Source of the DNA: Rikenellaceae bacterium
Lineage (GTDB): Bacteria; Bacteroidota; Bacteroidia; Bacteroidales; Rikenellaceae
DNA length: 64,000 nucleotides
Reading direction: 5' to 3'
Assembly: GCA_015059715.1 (NCBI GenBank)
Contig: SUZV01000011.1
Coordinates: 1-64,000 of the forward strand
Made by a program: the position numbers and the translations under genes. Of this stretch, positions 1-8,217 are shown one piece after another; position 1 is the first letter of the stretch; each line of letters starts with the position of its first letter. The notes under the pieces were generated by a model that searched no databases, had not been told where the DNA came from, and was given only the letters and a program-made list of their open reading frames with translations.

Positions 1-97
1 CACACGGACCAGCCTCGATAACAGTGCATGGTATGTTCTTACCCTCGGCACTGTAAACGGAAGTCATTCCGATTTTCTTTCCAATTAGTCCTGACAT
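1..97 (-). CDS. rplC: 50S ribosomal protein L3, N-terminal fragment
   Basis: Only the first 32 codons are in the window; the gene runs off the left edge. The translation begins [16 protein letters not shown], the standard start of bacterial L3, an early-assembly protein of the large subunit near the peptidyl transferase centre. The start codon is the ATG read from 97. It follows rpsJ on the same strand after a 121-base gap, as in the S10 operon order S10-L3, but the gap is long for this operon and contains a strong inverted repeat. Identification rests on the N-terminus and the gene order. Confidence 0.93.
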   Translation of the reverse strand, partial: MSGLIGKKIGMTSVYSAEGKNIPCTVIEAGPC

Positions 98-163
98 TGT
101 ACTGTCGAATTACGTTTGTTTGTTAATTAGTGAATTTATTATACCTATATATTTATAGGGTTT

Positions 164-208
164 GTTCGGCAGCGGGGCATCCCCTATCGGGGCTGCCCAT
201 ACCCGAAC
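164..208 (-). promoter_or_regulatory. Inverted-repeat structure between rpsJ and rplC
   Basis: GTTCGG (164-169) pairs with CCGAAC (203-208) and GGCAGC (168-173) pairs with GCTGCC (192-197). Between them GGGG-CAT-CCCC (174-184) and CCCC-TATC-GGGG (181-192) are mutually exclusive hairpins. No run of T follows on the minus strand, so it is not a simple terminator. It could be an attenuator, a processing site or a ribosomal-protein binding site; the structure is seen, the role is inferred. Confidence 0.5.
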
Positions 209-218
209 GGAAAGTTTA

Positions 219-524
219 TCATACCTTAATCTCTACCTCAACACCTGAAGGCAACTCGAGCTTCATCAAAGCATCGATAGTCTTTGAGGTGCTTGAATAG
301 ATATCGATGATGCGCTTGTAGGTGCAGAACTGGAACTGCTCGCGTGCCTTCTTGTTTACGAAGGTTGAACGGTTAACAGTGAAAATCTGCTTGCGCGTAG
401 GAAGGGGTACTGGACCGCTTACAACAGCATCAGTAGCCTTCACAGTCTTAACGATCTTCTCAGCCGACTTATCAACGAGGTTGTGGTCGAAAGACTTCAA
501 CTTGATTCTAATTTTCTGATTCAT
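219..524 (-). CDS. rpsJ: 30S ribosomal protein S10
   Basis: 101 residues, the usual size of S10, a component of the small-subunit head that also acts with NusB in transcription antitermination in other bacteria. Family signatures visible are [14 protein letters not shown] at the N-terminus, [16 protein letters not shown] in the middle and the C-terminal [11 protein letters not shown]. It lies 17 bases downstream of fusA on the same strand, so the str and S10 operons are joined, as is usual in Bacteroidota. The ATG at 524 gives the canonical start. Confidence 0.98.
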   Translation of the reverse strand: MNQKIRIKLKSFDHNLVDKSAEKIVKTVKATDAVVSGPVPLPTRKQIFTVNRSTFVNKKAREQFQFCTYKRIIDIYSSTSKTIDALMKLELPSGVEVEIKV

Positions 525-541
525 ATCTAATCTCCTGTTTT

Positions 542-2653
542 TTACTCTAAATCCTTACGCTTGCCACTCGACTTCTCGATGATATCCTTTGCAAGGTTTG
601 CAGGAACCTCCTCGAAGTGAGAGAACTCCATTGACGATGTTGCACGGCCTGATGATATGGTACGCAATACAGTAACGTAACCGAACATCTCTGAAAGTGG
701 TACACGTGCCTTGATTACACGAGCTGTACCCTTCGACTCCATACCCTGAATCTGGCCACGACGCTTGTTAAGGTCGCCGATGATATCACCCATATTCTCC
801 TCTGGAGTTACAACCTCAACATTCATCATAGGCTCCATAATTACCGAGCCAGCCTTTGGAGCTGCTACGCGGAAACCGTTACGAGCACAAATCTCGAATG
901 AGAGCTGGTCTGAATCGACTGGGTGGAATGAACCATCCTTCAAGGTAACCTTCATTGAGTCGATGGTGTAACCTGCCAAAGCACCGTTAGCCATAGCTGA
1001 CTCGAAGCCCTTCTGAACGGCTGGAATATACTCCTTAGGTACGTTACCACCCTTAACCTCGTCAACAAACTGTAGACCTGAAACGCCCTCGTCTGCTGGA
1101 CCAATCTCGAAGATGATGTCTGCGAACTTACCGCGACCACCAGTCTGCTTCTTGAATACCTCACGGTGCTGAACAGTCTGAGTAAGAGCCTCCTTGTAGT
1201 TAACCTGAGGTGCGCCCTGGTTAATCTCTACACCGAACTCACGACGAAGACGGTCAACGATGATATCGAGGTGAAGCTCACCCATACCCGAGATGATGGT
1301 CTGGCCACTCTCCTCGTCGGTACGAACTGTGAAGGTTGGGTCCTCCTCAGCGAGCTTAGCAAGAGCGATACCGAGCTTATCGAGGTCCTTCTGAGTCTTA
1401 GGCTCAACTGCCAAGCCGATAACTGGCTCTGGGAAGGTCATCTGCTCAAGTACAATTGGTGCGTTCTCAGCTGTAAGAGTATCACCAGTACGAATCTCCT
1501 TGAAGCCGATAGCTGCGCAGATATCACCTGCCTCAACGCGATCCATAGGGTTCTGCTTGTTAGCGTGCATCTGGTAGATACGAGAGATACGCTCACGCTT
1601 ACCGCTACGTGCGTTATATACATAAGAACCAGCCTCCAAAACACCTGAGTAGAGACGAATGAACGCAAGACGACCTACGAATGGATCGGTAGCAATCTTG
1701 AAGGCCAAACCGCAGAATGGCTCATTAACAGATGACTCACGCTTCTCGAGCTCATCAGTCTTAGGGTTGATACCCTCAACTGCTGGTACATCAAGTGGTG
1801 ATGGAAGGAATGCCATAACATAGTCGAGGAGCTTCTGAACACCCTTGTTGTGGAATGACGAGCCACACATCATAGGCACCAACGACATGTTGATGGTAGC
1901 TGTACGAATTGCAGCGATAAGCTCGTCTGGAGTGATTGAATCTGGATCCTCGAAGAACTTCTCCATAAGAGCGTCATCGGTAGCAGCCACCTCCTCGATA
2001 AGCTTAGCACGCCACTCGGCAGCCTCCTCCTTCATTGAAGCAGGAATCTCCTTAAGCTCGAAGTTATCGCGCACGGTCTTATCGTCGTAGTAGTAGATTG
2101 CGTTATTATAAATAAGGTCTACCAAGCCCTCGAACTTATCCTCAGAGCCGATAGGCAATACTACTGGGAGAGCTGTTGCACCGAAGTGCTCCTTAATCTG
2201 GGCACATACAGCGAGGAAGTCTGCGCCTGTACGGTCCATCTTATTTACATAGCCGATACGAGGAACGTTGTACTTATCAGCCTGACGCCATACGGTCTCT
2301 GACTGAGGCTCAACACCACCTACTGCACAGAATGTTGCTACTGCACCATCCAATACGCGGAGTGAACGCTCCACCTCAACGGTAAAGTCAACGTGTCCAG
2401 GAGTATCGATAAGGTTAATCTGATACTGATTACCCTTGTAGTTCCAAAACGCGGTAGTAGCAGCAGATGTGATGGTGATACCACGCTCCTGCTCCTGTAC
2501 CATCCAGTCCATAGTGGCTGCACCCTCGTGCGTCTCACCGATCTTATGGGTCTTACCCGTGTAGAAGAGGATACGCTCCGATGTAGTTGTCTTACCGGCA
2601 TCGATGTGAGCCATGATACCGATATTACGAGTGTATTTAAGATCTCTTGCCAT
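542..2653 (-). CDS. fusA: Elongation factor G
   Basis: 703-residue translocation GTPase. The G1 motif AHIDAGKTT lies near residues 16-24, the switch region [10 protein letters not shown] near 57-66, DTPGHVDF and NKMD follow, and domains II-V fill the rest, with the domain IV/V segments [13 protein letters not shown] and [14 protein letters not shown] near the C-terminus. Length and all GTPase motifs are intact, so this is the canonical cytoplasmic EF-G rather than a paralogue. It sits between rpsG (15-base gap) and rpsJ (17-base gap), the standard str-operon position without tuf. Confidence 0.98.
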   Translation of the reverse strand: MARDLKYTRNIGIMAHIDAGKTTTSERILFYTGKTHKIGETHEGAATMDWMVQEQERGITITSAATTAFWNYKGNQYQINLIDTPGHVDFTVEVERSLRVLDGAVATFCAVGGVEPQSETVWRQADKYNVPRIGYVNKMDRTGADFLAVCAQIKEHFGATALPVVLPIGSEDKFEGLVDLIYNNAIYYYDDKTVRDNFELKEIPASMKEEAAEWRAKLIEEVAATDDALMEKFFEDPDSITPDELIAAIRTATINMSLVPMMCGSSFHNKGVQKLLDYVMAFLPSPLDVPAVEGINPKTDELEKRESSVNEPFCGLAFKIATDPFVGRLAFIRLYSGVLEAGSYVYNARSGKRERISRIYQMHANKQNPMDRVEAGDICAAIGFKEIRTGDTLTAENAPIVLEQMTFPEPVIGLAVEPKTQKDLDKLGIALAKLAEEDPTFTVRTDEESGQTIISGMGELHLDIIVDRLRREFGVEINQGAPQVNYKEALTQTVQHREVFKKQTGGRGKFADIIFEIGPADEGVSGLQFVDEVKGGNVPKEYIPAVQKGFESAMANGALAGYTIDSMKVTLKDGSFHPVDSDQLSFEICARNGFRVAAPKAGSVIMEPMMNVEVVTPEENMGDIIGDLNKRRGQIQGMESKGTARVIKARVPLSEMFGYVTVLRTISSGRATSSMEFSHFEEVPANLAKDIIEKSSGKRKDLE

Positions 2654-2668
2654 CTTGGTCTATCTGTT

Positions 2669-3145
2669 TTAGAATCTAAAGTGTGCAAATGCCTTGTTAG
2701 CCTCGGCCATACGGTGCATCTCCTCCTTACGCTTGAAGGCAGCACCCTGCTGGTTGTAGGCATCTACTATCTCTGCTGAGAGTTTCTCTGCCATTGACTT
2801 GCCCGAACGCTTACGTGAATAAAGGACAAGGTTTTTCATAGAAATCGAAACTTTGCGCTCGGGACGAACCTCCGTAGGGACCTGGAATGTCGCACCACCG
2901 ATACGCTTTGACTTAACTTCGACCTGAGGTGTGATATTCTCAAGAGCCTGTTTCCAGATCTCAACAGGAGATTTATCAGCATCCTTCATCTTCTTGCCCA
3001 CCAACTCCAAAGCATCGTAGAAAATGGTGTAAGCAATACTCTTCTTACCATCCAGCATAAGGTTGTTCACGAAACGTGTTACCTCCACGTCGTTGAACTT
3101 CGGATCCGGAAGTAGAATTCGCTTTCTTGGCTTAGCTTTTCTCAT
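2669..3145 (-). CDS. rpsG: 30S ribosomal protein S7
   Basis: 158 residues, the normal bacterial size. S7 nucleates assembly of the 16S rRNA 3' domain and contacts the exit-site tRNA. The start [17 protein letters not shown], the central [11 protein letters not shown] and the C-terminal [14 protein letters not shown] are standard for the family in Bacteroidota. It lies between rpsL (39-base gap) and fusA on the same strand. In other bacteria S7 autoregulates the str operon by binding its mRNA; I see no obvious S7 site here. Confidence 0.98.
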   Translation of the reverse strand: MRKAKPRKRILLPDPKFNDVEVTRFVNNLMLDGKKSIAYTIFYDALELVGKKMKDADKSPVEIWKQALENITPQVEVKSKRIGGATFQVPTEVRPERKVSISMKNLVLYSRKRSGKSMAEKLSAEIVDAYNQQGAAFKRKEEMHRMAEANKAFAHFRF

Positions 3146-3184
3146 TGTTACTGCTAATTAAATAAATACATTTCTTAATTTCTC

Positions 3185-3568
3185 TTACTTCTTACCTGCC
3201 TTTGGACGCTTAGCACCGTACTTTGAGCGACGCTGACGGCGACCATCAACACCGGCTGAATCGAGTGCGCCACGCACGAGGTGGTAACGAACACCTGGGA
3301 GGTCCTTAACACGACCACCACGAACGAGCACGATTGAGTGCTCCTGCAAGTTGTGGCCCTCGCCTGGGATATAGGCGTTAACCTCCTTGCCATTTGTCAA
3401 TCTAACACGTGCTACCTTACGCATCGCTGAGTTAGGCTTCTTAGGAGTTGTGGTGTACACACGAGTACAAACTCCGCGACGCTGAGGACACGCTGCGAGT
3501 GCTGGAGACTTACTCTTGTCTACCATACCCACTCGGCCATTTCTTACAAGCTGCTGAATTGTTGGCAT
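3185..3568 (-). CDS. rpsL: 30S ribosomal protein S12
   Basis: 127 residues; S12 sits in the decoding centre. The decoding loop [14 protein letters not shown] (lysines 43 and 44) and the [11 protein letters not shown] loop are wild type at the positions where streptomycin-resistance changes occur in other species. First gene of the str-S10 operon; the promoter lies about 70 bases upstream. The C-terminal tail [18 protein letters not shown] is basic, as usual for S12. Confidence 0.98.
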   Translation of the reverse strand: MPTIQQLVRNGRVGMVDKSKSPALAACPQRRGVCTRVYTTTPKKPNSAMRKVARVRLTNGKEVNAYIPGEGHNLQEHSIVLVRGGRVKDLPGVRYHLVRGALDSAGVDGRRQRRSKYGAKRPKAGKK

Positions 3569-3637
3569 CTTAAATAATTTTTGTCCTTTTAAATTTTTTG
3601 TTTACTGTTTCAATTTCCTTTCTTAAGAAATTGCCCG

Positions 3638-3666
3638 CAAAGATACGAATAATTTTTGATTTACAA
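3638..3666 (-). promoter_or_regulatory. Bacteroidota-type promoter of the str operon
   Basis: Read on the minus strand: TTG (3664-3666), 18 bases, then TATCTTTG (3638-3645), a perfect match to the TAnnTTTG -7 box. Transcription would start near 3631, giving a leader of roughly 60 bases before rpsL. Confidence 0.75.
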
Positions 3667-4260
3667 TATATATACACACTTTTTTCGCACCAAATTGTTG
3701 AAAAGTCGCAAAAAGTCGATAGATTTCTCTTATCGAAATTTTAATATTATCATTGTTTATTTATGGCATTATCGCTATATTATTGTTTTTCTGCTGTTTA
3801 AGTATTTTACAAGGTTTTTTACCATTGTAGAGTGGTGCGACACAATGGCGTAGTTCGCAAATAGTATAGTTTTGGATTATTACTCCCGATGACAGCAGCT
3901 AAGATAAAAGGGGAGAGCGATGCTATAAGTGAGCAGAGAGAGCCTCCCAAGAGGAGACTACGCCTGAGAGGGAAAACGCCCGATGTAAAAAGGGCCATAA
4001 GCCACCATCGCAGCATCTTTATGTGTACTCCTCGAAGGAACTTTAGCTCAGTCATCCAAGGCCCTTGTGCCGTCATTGTTTCACGCGCAAACACAACTCT
4101 GCCTGCCCAACGCAGACTCTACACAAGCAACACATTTAGACAACAACACCCTGCCGACAGAACCAATTACGACAGTAAACAGAGTTATAATACTGCATAA
4201 ATAATTACAAATTATGAGAATTTATGCGGGATATATCGATAATTTGGGAAAATATTTAAT
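3667..4260. other. Intergenic stretch without a supported gene
   Basis: About 600 bases. The first 180 are very AT-rich; 3880-4120 is less so and is open in more than one frame, but no frame gives a protein with recognisable features or family composition. A possible -7 box TAGTTTTG occurs at 3867-3874 (plus). Several short complementary segments exist, so an unrecognised RNA cannot be excluded; I found no signature of RNase P RNA, tmRNA, SRP RNA or a known riboswitch. Confidence 0.5.
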
Positions 4261-4266
4261 AAATAG

Positions 4267-4298
4267 TTTGCATAATAGAAAAATTATTCTTACCTTTG
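4267..4298 (+). promoter_or_regulatory. Promoter of the orphan small RNA
   Basis: TTTG at 4267-4270, 20 bases, TACCTTTG at 4291-4298: close to the complete Bacteroidota consensus. Predicted start near 4304. Confidence 0.72.
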
Positions 4299-4303
4299 CA
4301 ATG

Positions 4304-4442
4304 CAAACAGGAGGCGATGAGCGCACATCTCGAATAATTCTCATGGACACACCAATTGCTCATCGAACTCTAAAAAAATTCTCATTAACCTAACTAACCT
4401 GCGGGAGGGCCATCTGTGAAGACGCTGCTCCCGCATCTTTTT
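4304..4442 (+). ncRNA. Orphan small RNA or leader of about 139 nt
   Basis: A self-contained transcript is implied by the promoter ending at 4298 and the strong terminator at 4400-4442. CGATGAGC (4315-4322) pairs perfectly with GCTCATCG (4358-4365). A full AGGAGG lies at 4309-4314, unusual in a genome that rarely shows such sites. Two tiny reading frames are possible: a 6-codon one at 4317, and a 16-codon one at 4343-4393 (MDTPIAHRTLKKFSLT) ending seven bases before the terminator stem, the geometry of a leader peptide. No gene follows on this strand for more than 1.6 kb, so a classical attenuator has no obvious target. Candidates are an independent small RNA or a leader that has lost its operon. 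Confidence 0.5.
4400..4442 (+). terminator. Intrinsic terminator of the small RNA
   Basis: TGCGGGAG (4400-4407) pairs with CTCCCGCA (4428-4435), followed by TCTTTTT. Confidence 0.8.
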
Positions 4443-4445
4443 AAG

Positions 4446-4550
4446 TTTCACCTTGCGGTGACAGCTTAAGCTGGAAGAGTAGTGCGCAAGCTTAAGCTTG
4501 CTAAAGGGTTGTTTAAGAGTAGTTCGCAGCTAACGCTGCTAAAGGGTAGC
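4446..4550 (+). repeat. Hairpin array, left arm (four hairpins)
   Basis: Four consecutive short palindromes: CACC-TTGC-GGTG (4449-4460), CAGCTTAAGCTG (4462-4473), GCAAGCTTAAGCTTGC (4486-4501) and GCAGC-TAAC-GCTGC (4526-4539). They are separated by the recurring spacers AAGAGTAG before a hairpin and AAAGGGT(AG) after it. Stem sequences differ but the pairing is kept. No coding potential. The arm is mirrored in inverted order at 4718-4811. Confidence 0.8.
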
Positions 4551-4587
4551 AGAAATGGAAAAGCTCTTGTCCGCAACCATCATATCA

Positions 4588-4651
4588 TCCTACTGTCCTA
4601 TTGTCCTATCGTCCTATCGTCTTATCATCCTATTGTCCTATCGTCCTATTT
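4588..4651 (+). repeat. 8-bp tandem repeat, unit TCCTATYG
   Basis: Eight head-to-tail octamers: TCCTACTG, TCCTATTG, TCCTATCG twice, TCTTATCA, TCCTATTG, TCCTATCG, TCCTATTT. After a run of T, 4656-4687 carries about four octamers of the type AAGACNNT, which resemble the complement of TCTTATCG, so the block is roughly a divergent inverted pair. It fills the space between the two arms of the hairpin array. Confidence 0.8.
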
Positions 4652-4717
4652 TTTTTAAGACTTTAAGACGATAAGACATTAAGAGGTCGAGTATCACAAC
4701 AACGAAATCCCTTAAAC

Positions 4718-4811
4718 TACCCTTTAGCTCGCTAAAAGCGAGCGAACTACTCTTTAGCAGGCTGGAAGCCTGCGACCTACCCTTTCAGCTTTAGCTGTTA
4801 CCACAAGGTAA
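4718..4811 (-). repeat. Hairpin array, right arm (four hairpins, inverted)
   Basis: GCTCGCT-AAA-AGCGAGC (4727-4743), GCAGGCT-GGA-AGCCTGC (4757-4773), CAGCT-TT-AGCTG (4786-4797) and TTACC-ACAA-GGTAA (4798-4811). Spacers are CTACCCTTT and CTACTCTTT, the complements of the left-arm spacers, so this is the left arm in opposite orientation with diverged stems. It ends just beyond the 3' end of the neighbouring membrane-protein gene. Confidence 0.8.
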
Positions 4812-4842
4812 AAAAGGTAGTAACAAAAGAGTGTGCGTGTGT

Positions 4843-5832
4843 CTAAAAGCTTATCACCACAGACAATGATGACAATAGAAGGAGCAGGTAGATAACGAGC
4901 GTCTGCAACGAGCCTGCGCGCACGAAGAGCATAGGCAACATAACGGCGACAAGGAGTGCTATAGCGACAATAACCGACGGAAGAGGCATCCGCACCACAA
5001 ACAGCGTAGCCACAAGCACTACAAAGGCAACCATCAGCACTCGCCACATATCTCGCGTGGCACGTGTCACCGTAACCGACGAGGTAAAGTACAGGAGCGT
5101 CGTGGCCAATTGCAGAAAGAGCATAATACCAAGGAAGATAATGCGCGTAGGGGTAAAATAGCCGCCAACACTCTCAACGGCCACATAAGAGAGGTTCCAT
5201 ACCGACATCAGCGTATCGCTAAAGCTATTGTGCATAAGCCACATCACATAGCAATAGACAAACGTGGGCAACAGGCTACCGACAAGCGTTATTGCCGTCT
5301 CGCGAAGCGTTAGGCGCATAAGAACGACAGCTATAGCGATGACAACGCACAATGGGAGTAGCGCGCTATCTACAAGGGGCATAGTGCCGAGTGCCAACAT
5401 TGCTGTAAAGAGGTAGTGAGGGCGCACAGCGGGCCCGAAGCAGTAGAGCAGACGACCAAAGGCCTCCGAGACGAGAAGGGCCACAACGATAAGCAGGGGA
5501 TAGTCCGCCGACACAACAACGCCGAAGAGCGCGACAGCGCACAACGATATAGCCGCAAGAGTACCCTGAGGATAGAGGGCCACACGCACCGTAGCACGCG
5601 ACAGACGCAGTACCGCATAGAGGTAGAGCAGCGCAAAGAGAGATATCGACCATACGGGGTGCGCAACGCGAAACGAGAAAAGCAACTCGCCAAGAGGGGC
5701 ATAATCACCACTCAGCACCTCCGACCGAGGGGCATAATATAGTGTCGCCACAGCCACAGTCGCCGCGATGACAAAGAGCAGCAACGTAGCGATAGCCTCC
5801 GAGAATTTATGTCGTGTAATATCGAGTATCAT
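4843..5832 (-). CDS. Multi-pass membrane protein, possibly DUF6427-like
   Basis: 329 residues, extremely hydrophobic, with roughly eight to ten predicted membrane segments from the N-terminal FSEAIATLLLFVIAATVAVATL to the C-terminal LVIYLLLLLSSLSVVISF. There is no signal peptide and no soluble domain. Size and layout resemble the uncharacterised DUF6427 group of Bacteroidota integral membrane proteins, but I cannot confirm membership. It is a single-gene unit with its own promoter, divergent from tig. The ATG at 5832 leaves a leader of about 55 bases. Function unknown. Confidence 0.75.
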   Translation of the reverse strand: MILDITRHKFSEAIATLLLFVIAATVAVATLYYAPRSEVLSGDYAPLGELLFSFRVAHPVWSISLFALLYLYAVLRLSRATVRVALYPQGTLAAISLCAVALFGVVVSADYPLLIVVALLVSEAFGRLLYCFGPAVRPHYLFTAMLALGTMPLVDSALLPLCVVIAIAVVLMRLTLRETAITLVGSLLPTFVYCYVMWLMHNSFSDTLMSVWNLSYVAVESVGGYFTPTRIIFLGIMLFLQLATTLLYFTSSVTVTRATRDMWRVLMVAFVVLVATLFVVRMPLPSVIVAIALLVAVMLPMLFVRAGSLQTLVIYLLLLLSSLSVVISF

Positions 5833-5892
5833 AGCACTATGTGTAAAGCATAGAGTCCTTGAATCGTTGGCTCATACCGTGTAAGCCCACTG

Positions 5893-5924
5893 CAAAGATA
5901 CTAAGAAAAGGGATAATACGGCAA
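5893..5924 (-). promoter_or_regulatory. Promoter of the membrane-protein gene
   Basis: Minus strand: TTG (5922-5924), 21 bases, TATCTTTG (5893-5900). Confidence 0.65.
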
Positions 5925-5938
5925 TTATTTCAAGATAA

Positions 5939-5970
5939 TTTGTCGATTAAGAGTTTTTTGTATATCTTTG
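5939..5970 (+). promoter_or_regulatory. Promoter of tig
   Basis: TTTG (5939-5942), 20 bases, TATCTTTG (5963-5970): a full consensus. The expected start near 5977 gives a 70-base leader. Confidence 0.78.
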
Positions 5971-6047
5971 CGCGATAATTTTATTTATAGAGGTGTATAC
6001 CTACACCCTGCTAAACGAGGCAAATACAATAAACAAAATAGATTAGT

Positions 6048-7376
6048 ATGAATATTACAAGAGAACAGCGTGATGGCGGCCTAAATATTGTTAAGGTCGT
6101 TGTTGGCGAGGCAGACTACGGCCAGGCCGTAGAGAAGCAGTTGCGCGAGTACAAGCGCAAGGCAAATGTTCCTGGCTTCCGTCCAGGCATGGTACCTATG
6201 GGCATCGTAAAGAAGATGTATGGCAAGCATGTTGTTGCTGAGGAGTCATACCGCTTGGCTTCAAACTCAGTATTCGAGTACCTCCAGAAGGAGAACATCG
6301 ACTACGTGGGCGACATCATCCCATCAGACGAGCAGGGTGCTTTCGACTTCGATAACAACACCGAGTTCGAGTTTACCTTCGAGTTCGGCGAGGCTCCAAA
6401 GATTGAGCTTGAGCTCTCGGCTAAGGATAAGATTGTCTACAACAAGATTAAGGTAGACAAGAAGATGAAGAGCGAGTACCGCGCTAACTACCTCCGCCGC
6501 TATGGCCGCCTTGTCGATGTTGACAAGGTAGCTAATGACGAGGCTCTCAACGTAACGCTCGACAACGGCGATATGCGCATCGAGGATGCCTACGTAGGCC
6601 TTATCTCGATGAGCGACGAGGAGCGCAAGGAGTGGAAGGGCAAGAAGGTGGGATACAAGACCACAGTAAACATCGAGGAGCTGTACAAGAAGCCCGAGCA
6701 GCGTGCAGCCATCCTCTCGGTTAAGGAGGAGGAGTTGGCATCTATTAAGCCCGAGTTCGAGTTGGAGATTACCAAGATTCGCCGCTTTTCTGAGCCTGAG
6801 CTTAACGAGGAGTTCTTCAAGATGGCATTCCCTGCTGGCGACGTAACAAACGAGGAGCAGCTCGACGCTTTCCTTGAGGCTCAGATTGAGAAGGAGCTTA
6901 AGCGCGAGTGCGACTTTATGTTCGTAAACACCGTGCGCAACTACGTTATCGAGAAGGCTGCATTAGCTATGCCTGAGGAGTTCCTGAAGCGTTGGCTCTA
7001 TGTCATCAACGAGGGTAAGTTCTCTCGCGAGGAGATTGAGAAGGACTTCGGTGGCTTTATCAAGATGTTTACCTGGAACTACCTCCAGAAGCACTTTATC
7101 ACCGAGGGCGAGCTTAAGGTAACGGCCGAGGAGGCTAAGGCTGAGGCTATGGCATTTGCACAGATGCAGTTCGCACAGTACGGCATGGCAAACGCTCCAG
7201 AGGATATGCTTGAGAACTTCTCGAAGCAGATTATGGAGAACAAGGAGCAGCTGCAGAAGATATACGAGAAGCTCTACGAGGAGAAGGTTGTTGAGTATAT
7301 CCGCGCTAAAGTAAAGGTTACAGAGAAGGCACTCTCGGCTGAGGAGTTTGCCAAGGTTGCCTCTGAGTTGGCATAA
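6048..7376 (+). CDS. tig: Trigger factor, ribosome-associated chaperone
   Basis: 442 residues. Trigger factor binds at the ribosomal exit tunnel through L23 and shields nascent chains. The N-terminal ribosome-binding signature appears as VPGFRPGMVPMGIVKKMYG near residues 39-57. A PPIase-type middle domain follows, and the C-terminal two thirds is the charged helical chaperone domain (many KKE/EEE stretches). Conservation in Bacteroidota is low outside the first 60 residues, so the call rests on that signature, length and helical C-terminus. It precedes clpP and clpX, the same order as in many bacteria, but a terminator separates it from clpP. Confidence 0.93.
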   Translation: MNITREQRDGGLNIVKVVVGEADYGQAVEKQLREYKRKANVPGFRPGMVPMGIVKKMYGKHVVAEESYRLASNSVFEYLQKENIDYVGDIIPSDEQGAFDFDNNTEFEFTFEFGEAPKIELELSAKDKIVYNKIKVDKKMKSEYRANYLRRYGRLVDVDKVANDEALNVTLDNGDMRIEDAYVGLISMSDEERKEWKGKKVGYKTTVNIEELYKKPEQRAAILSVKEEELASIKPEFELEITKIRRFSEPELNEEFFKMAFPAGDVTNEEQLDAFLEAQIEKELKRECDFMFVNTVRNYVIEKAALAMPEEFLKRWLYVINEGKFSREEIEKDFGGFIKMFTWNYLQKHFITEGELKVTAEEAKAEAMAFAQMQFAQYGMANAPEDMLENFSKQIMENKEQLQKIYEKLYEEKVVEYIRAKVKVTEKALSAEEFAKVASELA

Positions 7377-7400
7377 TCGCGGGGCCAACACCCCAAAGTA

Positions 7401-7454
7401 GAGAGTGATTAAAAGGAGGGCCGAGTGAAGCACCGCTTTTAGTCACTCTCTTTT
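7401..7454 (+). terminator. Terminator after tig
   Basis: GAGAGTGATTAAAAG (7401-7415) pairs with CTTTTAGTCACTCTC (7436-7450) with one G-U pair, followed by TTTT. Confidence 0.7.
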
Positions 7455-7512
7455 CATATCGGAGCGTAAATAGACCTACCAATATAGTATATACACTATA
7501 AACTTTACGACT

Positions 7513-8178
7513 ATGAACGAATTTGAGAAATTTGCACGACTACACTGCGGTATCAACTCGATGACGATGCACGACTACCGCGCCGAGATACGCAACTACG
7601 TGTCGCCCACCATCATCGAGGAGCGACAGCTCAACGTGGCAGCTATGGATGTATTCTCGCGCCTGATGATGGACCGCATCATCTTCCTCGGAGCACCCAT
7701 CTATGATTATGCTGCCAATATCATCCAGGCACAGCTTCTCTTCCTTGAGTCGGCAGATGCCGATAAGGACATACAGCTGTATATCAACTCTCCTGGAGGC
7801 TCTGTATCGGCAGGCTTGGGCATATACGACACAATGCAACTTATCAGCTGCGACGTAGCAACGATATGTACGGGCATGGCTGCATCTATGGGTGCTGTGC
7901 TGCTCACGGCAGGTGCAGCAGGTAAACGCTCGGCACTGCCCCACTCACGTGTGATGATTCACCAGCCATTAGGTGGCGCACAGGGCCAGGCCTCGGATAT
8001 CGAGATTACGGCACGCGAAATAGCCAAGACTAAGCGCGAACTATACGAAATACTGGCACAACACTCGGGGGCACCATACGAGAAGATTGAGCGCGATGCC
8101 GACCGCGACTACTGGCTCACAGCGGCCGAGGCCAAGGAGTATGGACTCATTGATAACGTGTTAGGCAAGAGAGCGTAA
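7513..8178 (+). CDS. clpP: ATP-dependent Clp protease, proteolytic subunit
   Basis: 221-residue self-compartmentalising serine protease. The catalytic triad is visible: Ser125 in [11 protein letters not shown], His150 in MIHQPLGG and Asp199 in DRDYW. The oxyanion segment INSPGGSV lies at 91-98. The N-terminal extension before EERQ is about 35 residues, typical of Bacteroidota ClpP. The gene is 39 bases upstream of clpX on the same strand, so the two are probably cotranscribed as protease and unfoldase partners. I see no clean TAnnTTTG box in the 60 bases upstream. Confidence 0.97.
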   Translation: MNEFEKFARLHCGINSMTMHDYRAEIRNYVSPTIIEERQLNVAAMDVFSRLMMDRIIFLGAPIYDYAANIIQAQLLFLESADADKDIQLYINSPGGSVSAGLGIYDTMQLISCDVATICTGMAASMGAVLLTAGAAGKRSALPHSRVMIHQPLGGAQGQASDIEITAREIAKTKRELYEILAQHSGAPYEKIERDADRDYWLTAAEAKEYGLIDNVLGKRA

Positions 8179-8217
8179 TACTACTAAACGATAAACAAAT
8201 ATAGGGAGATTCTATAG

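Noticed and set aside
3819..4200. Open frames on both strands (about 90-100 codons) in the gap after rpsL
   Set aside because: They overlap each other, show no family features, and have no promoter or suitable start context.
4588..4651. Possible CRISPR array
   Set aside because: Units are 8 bases, head-to-tail without spacers, and there are no cas genes.
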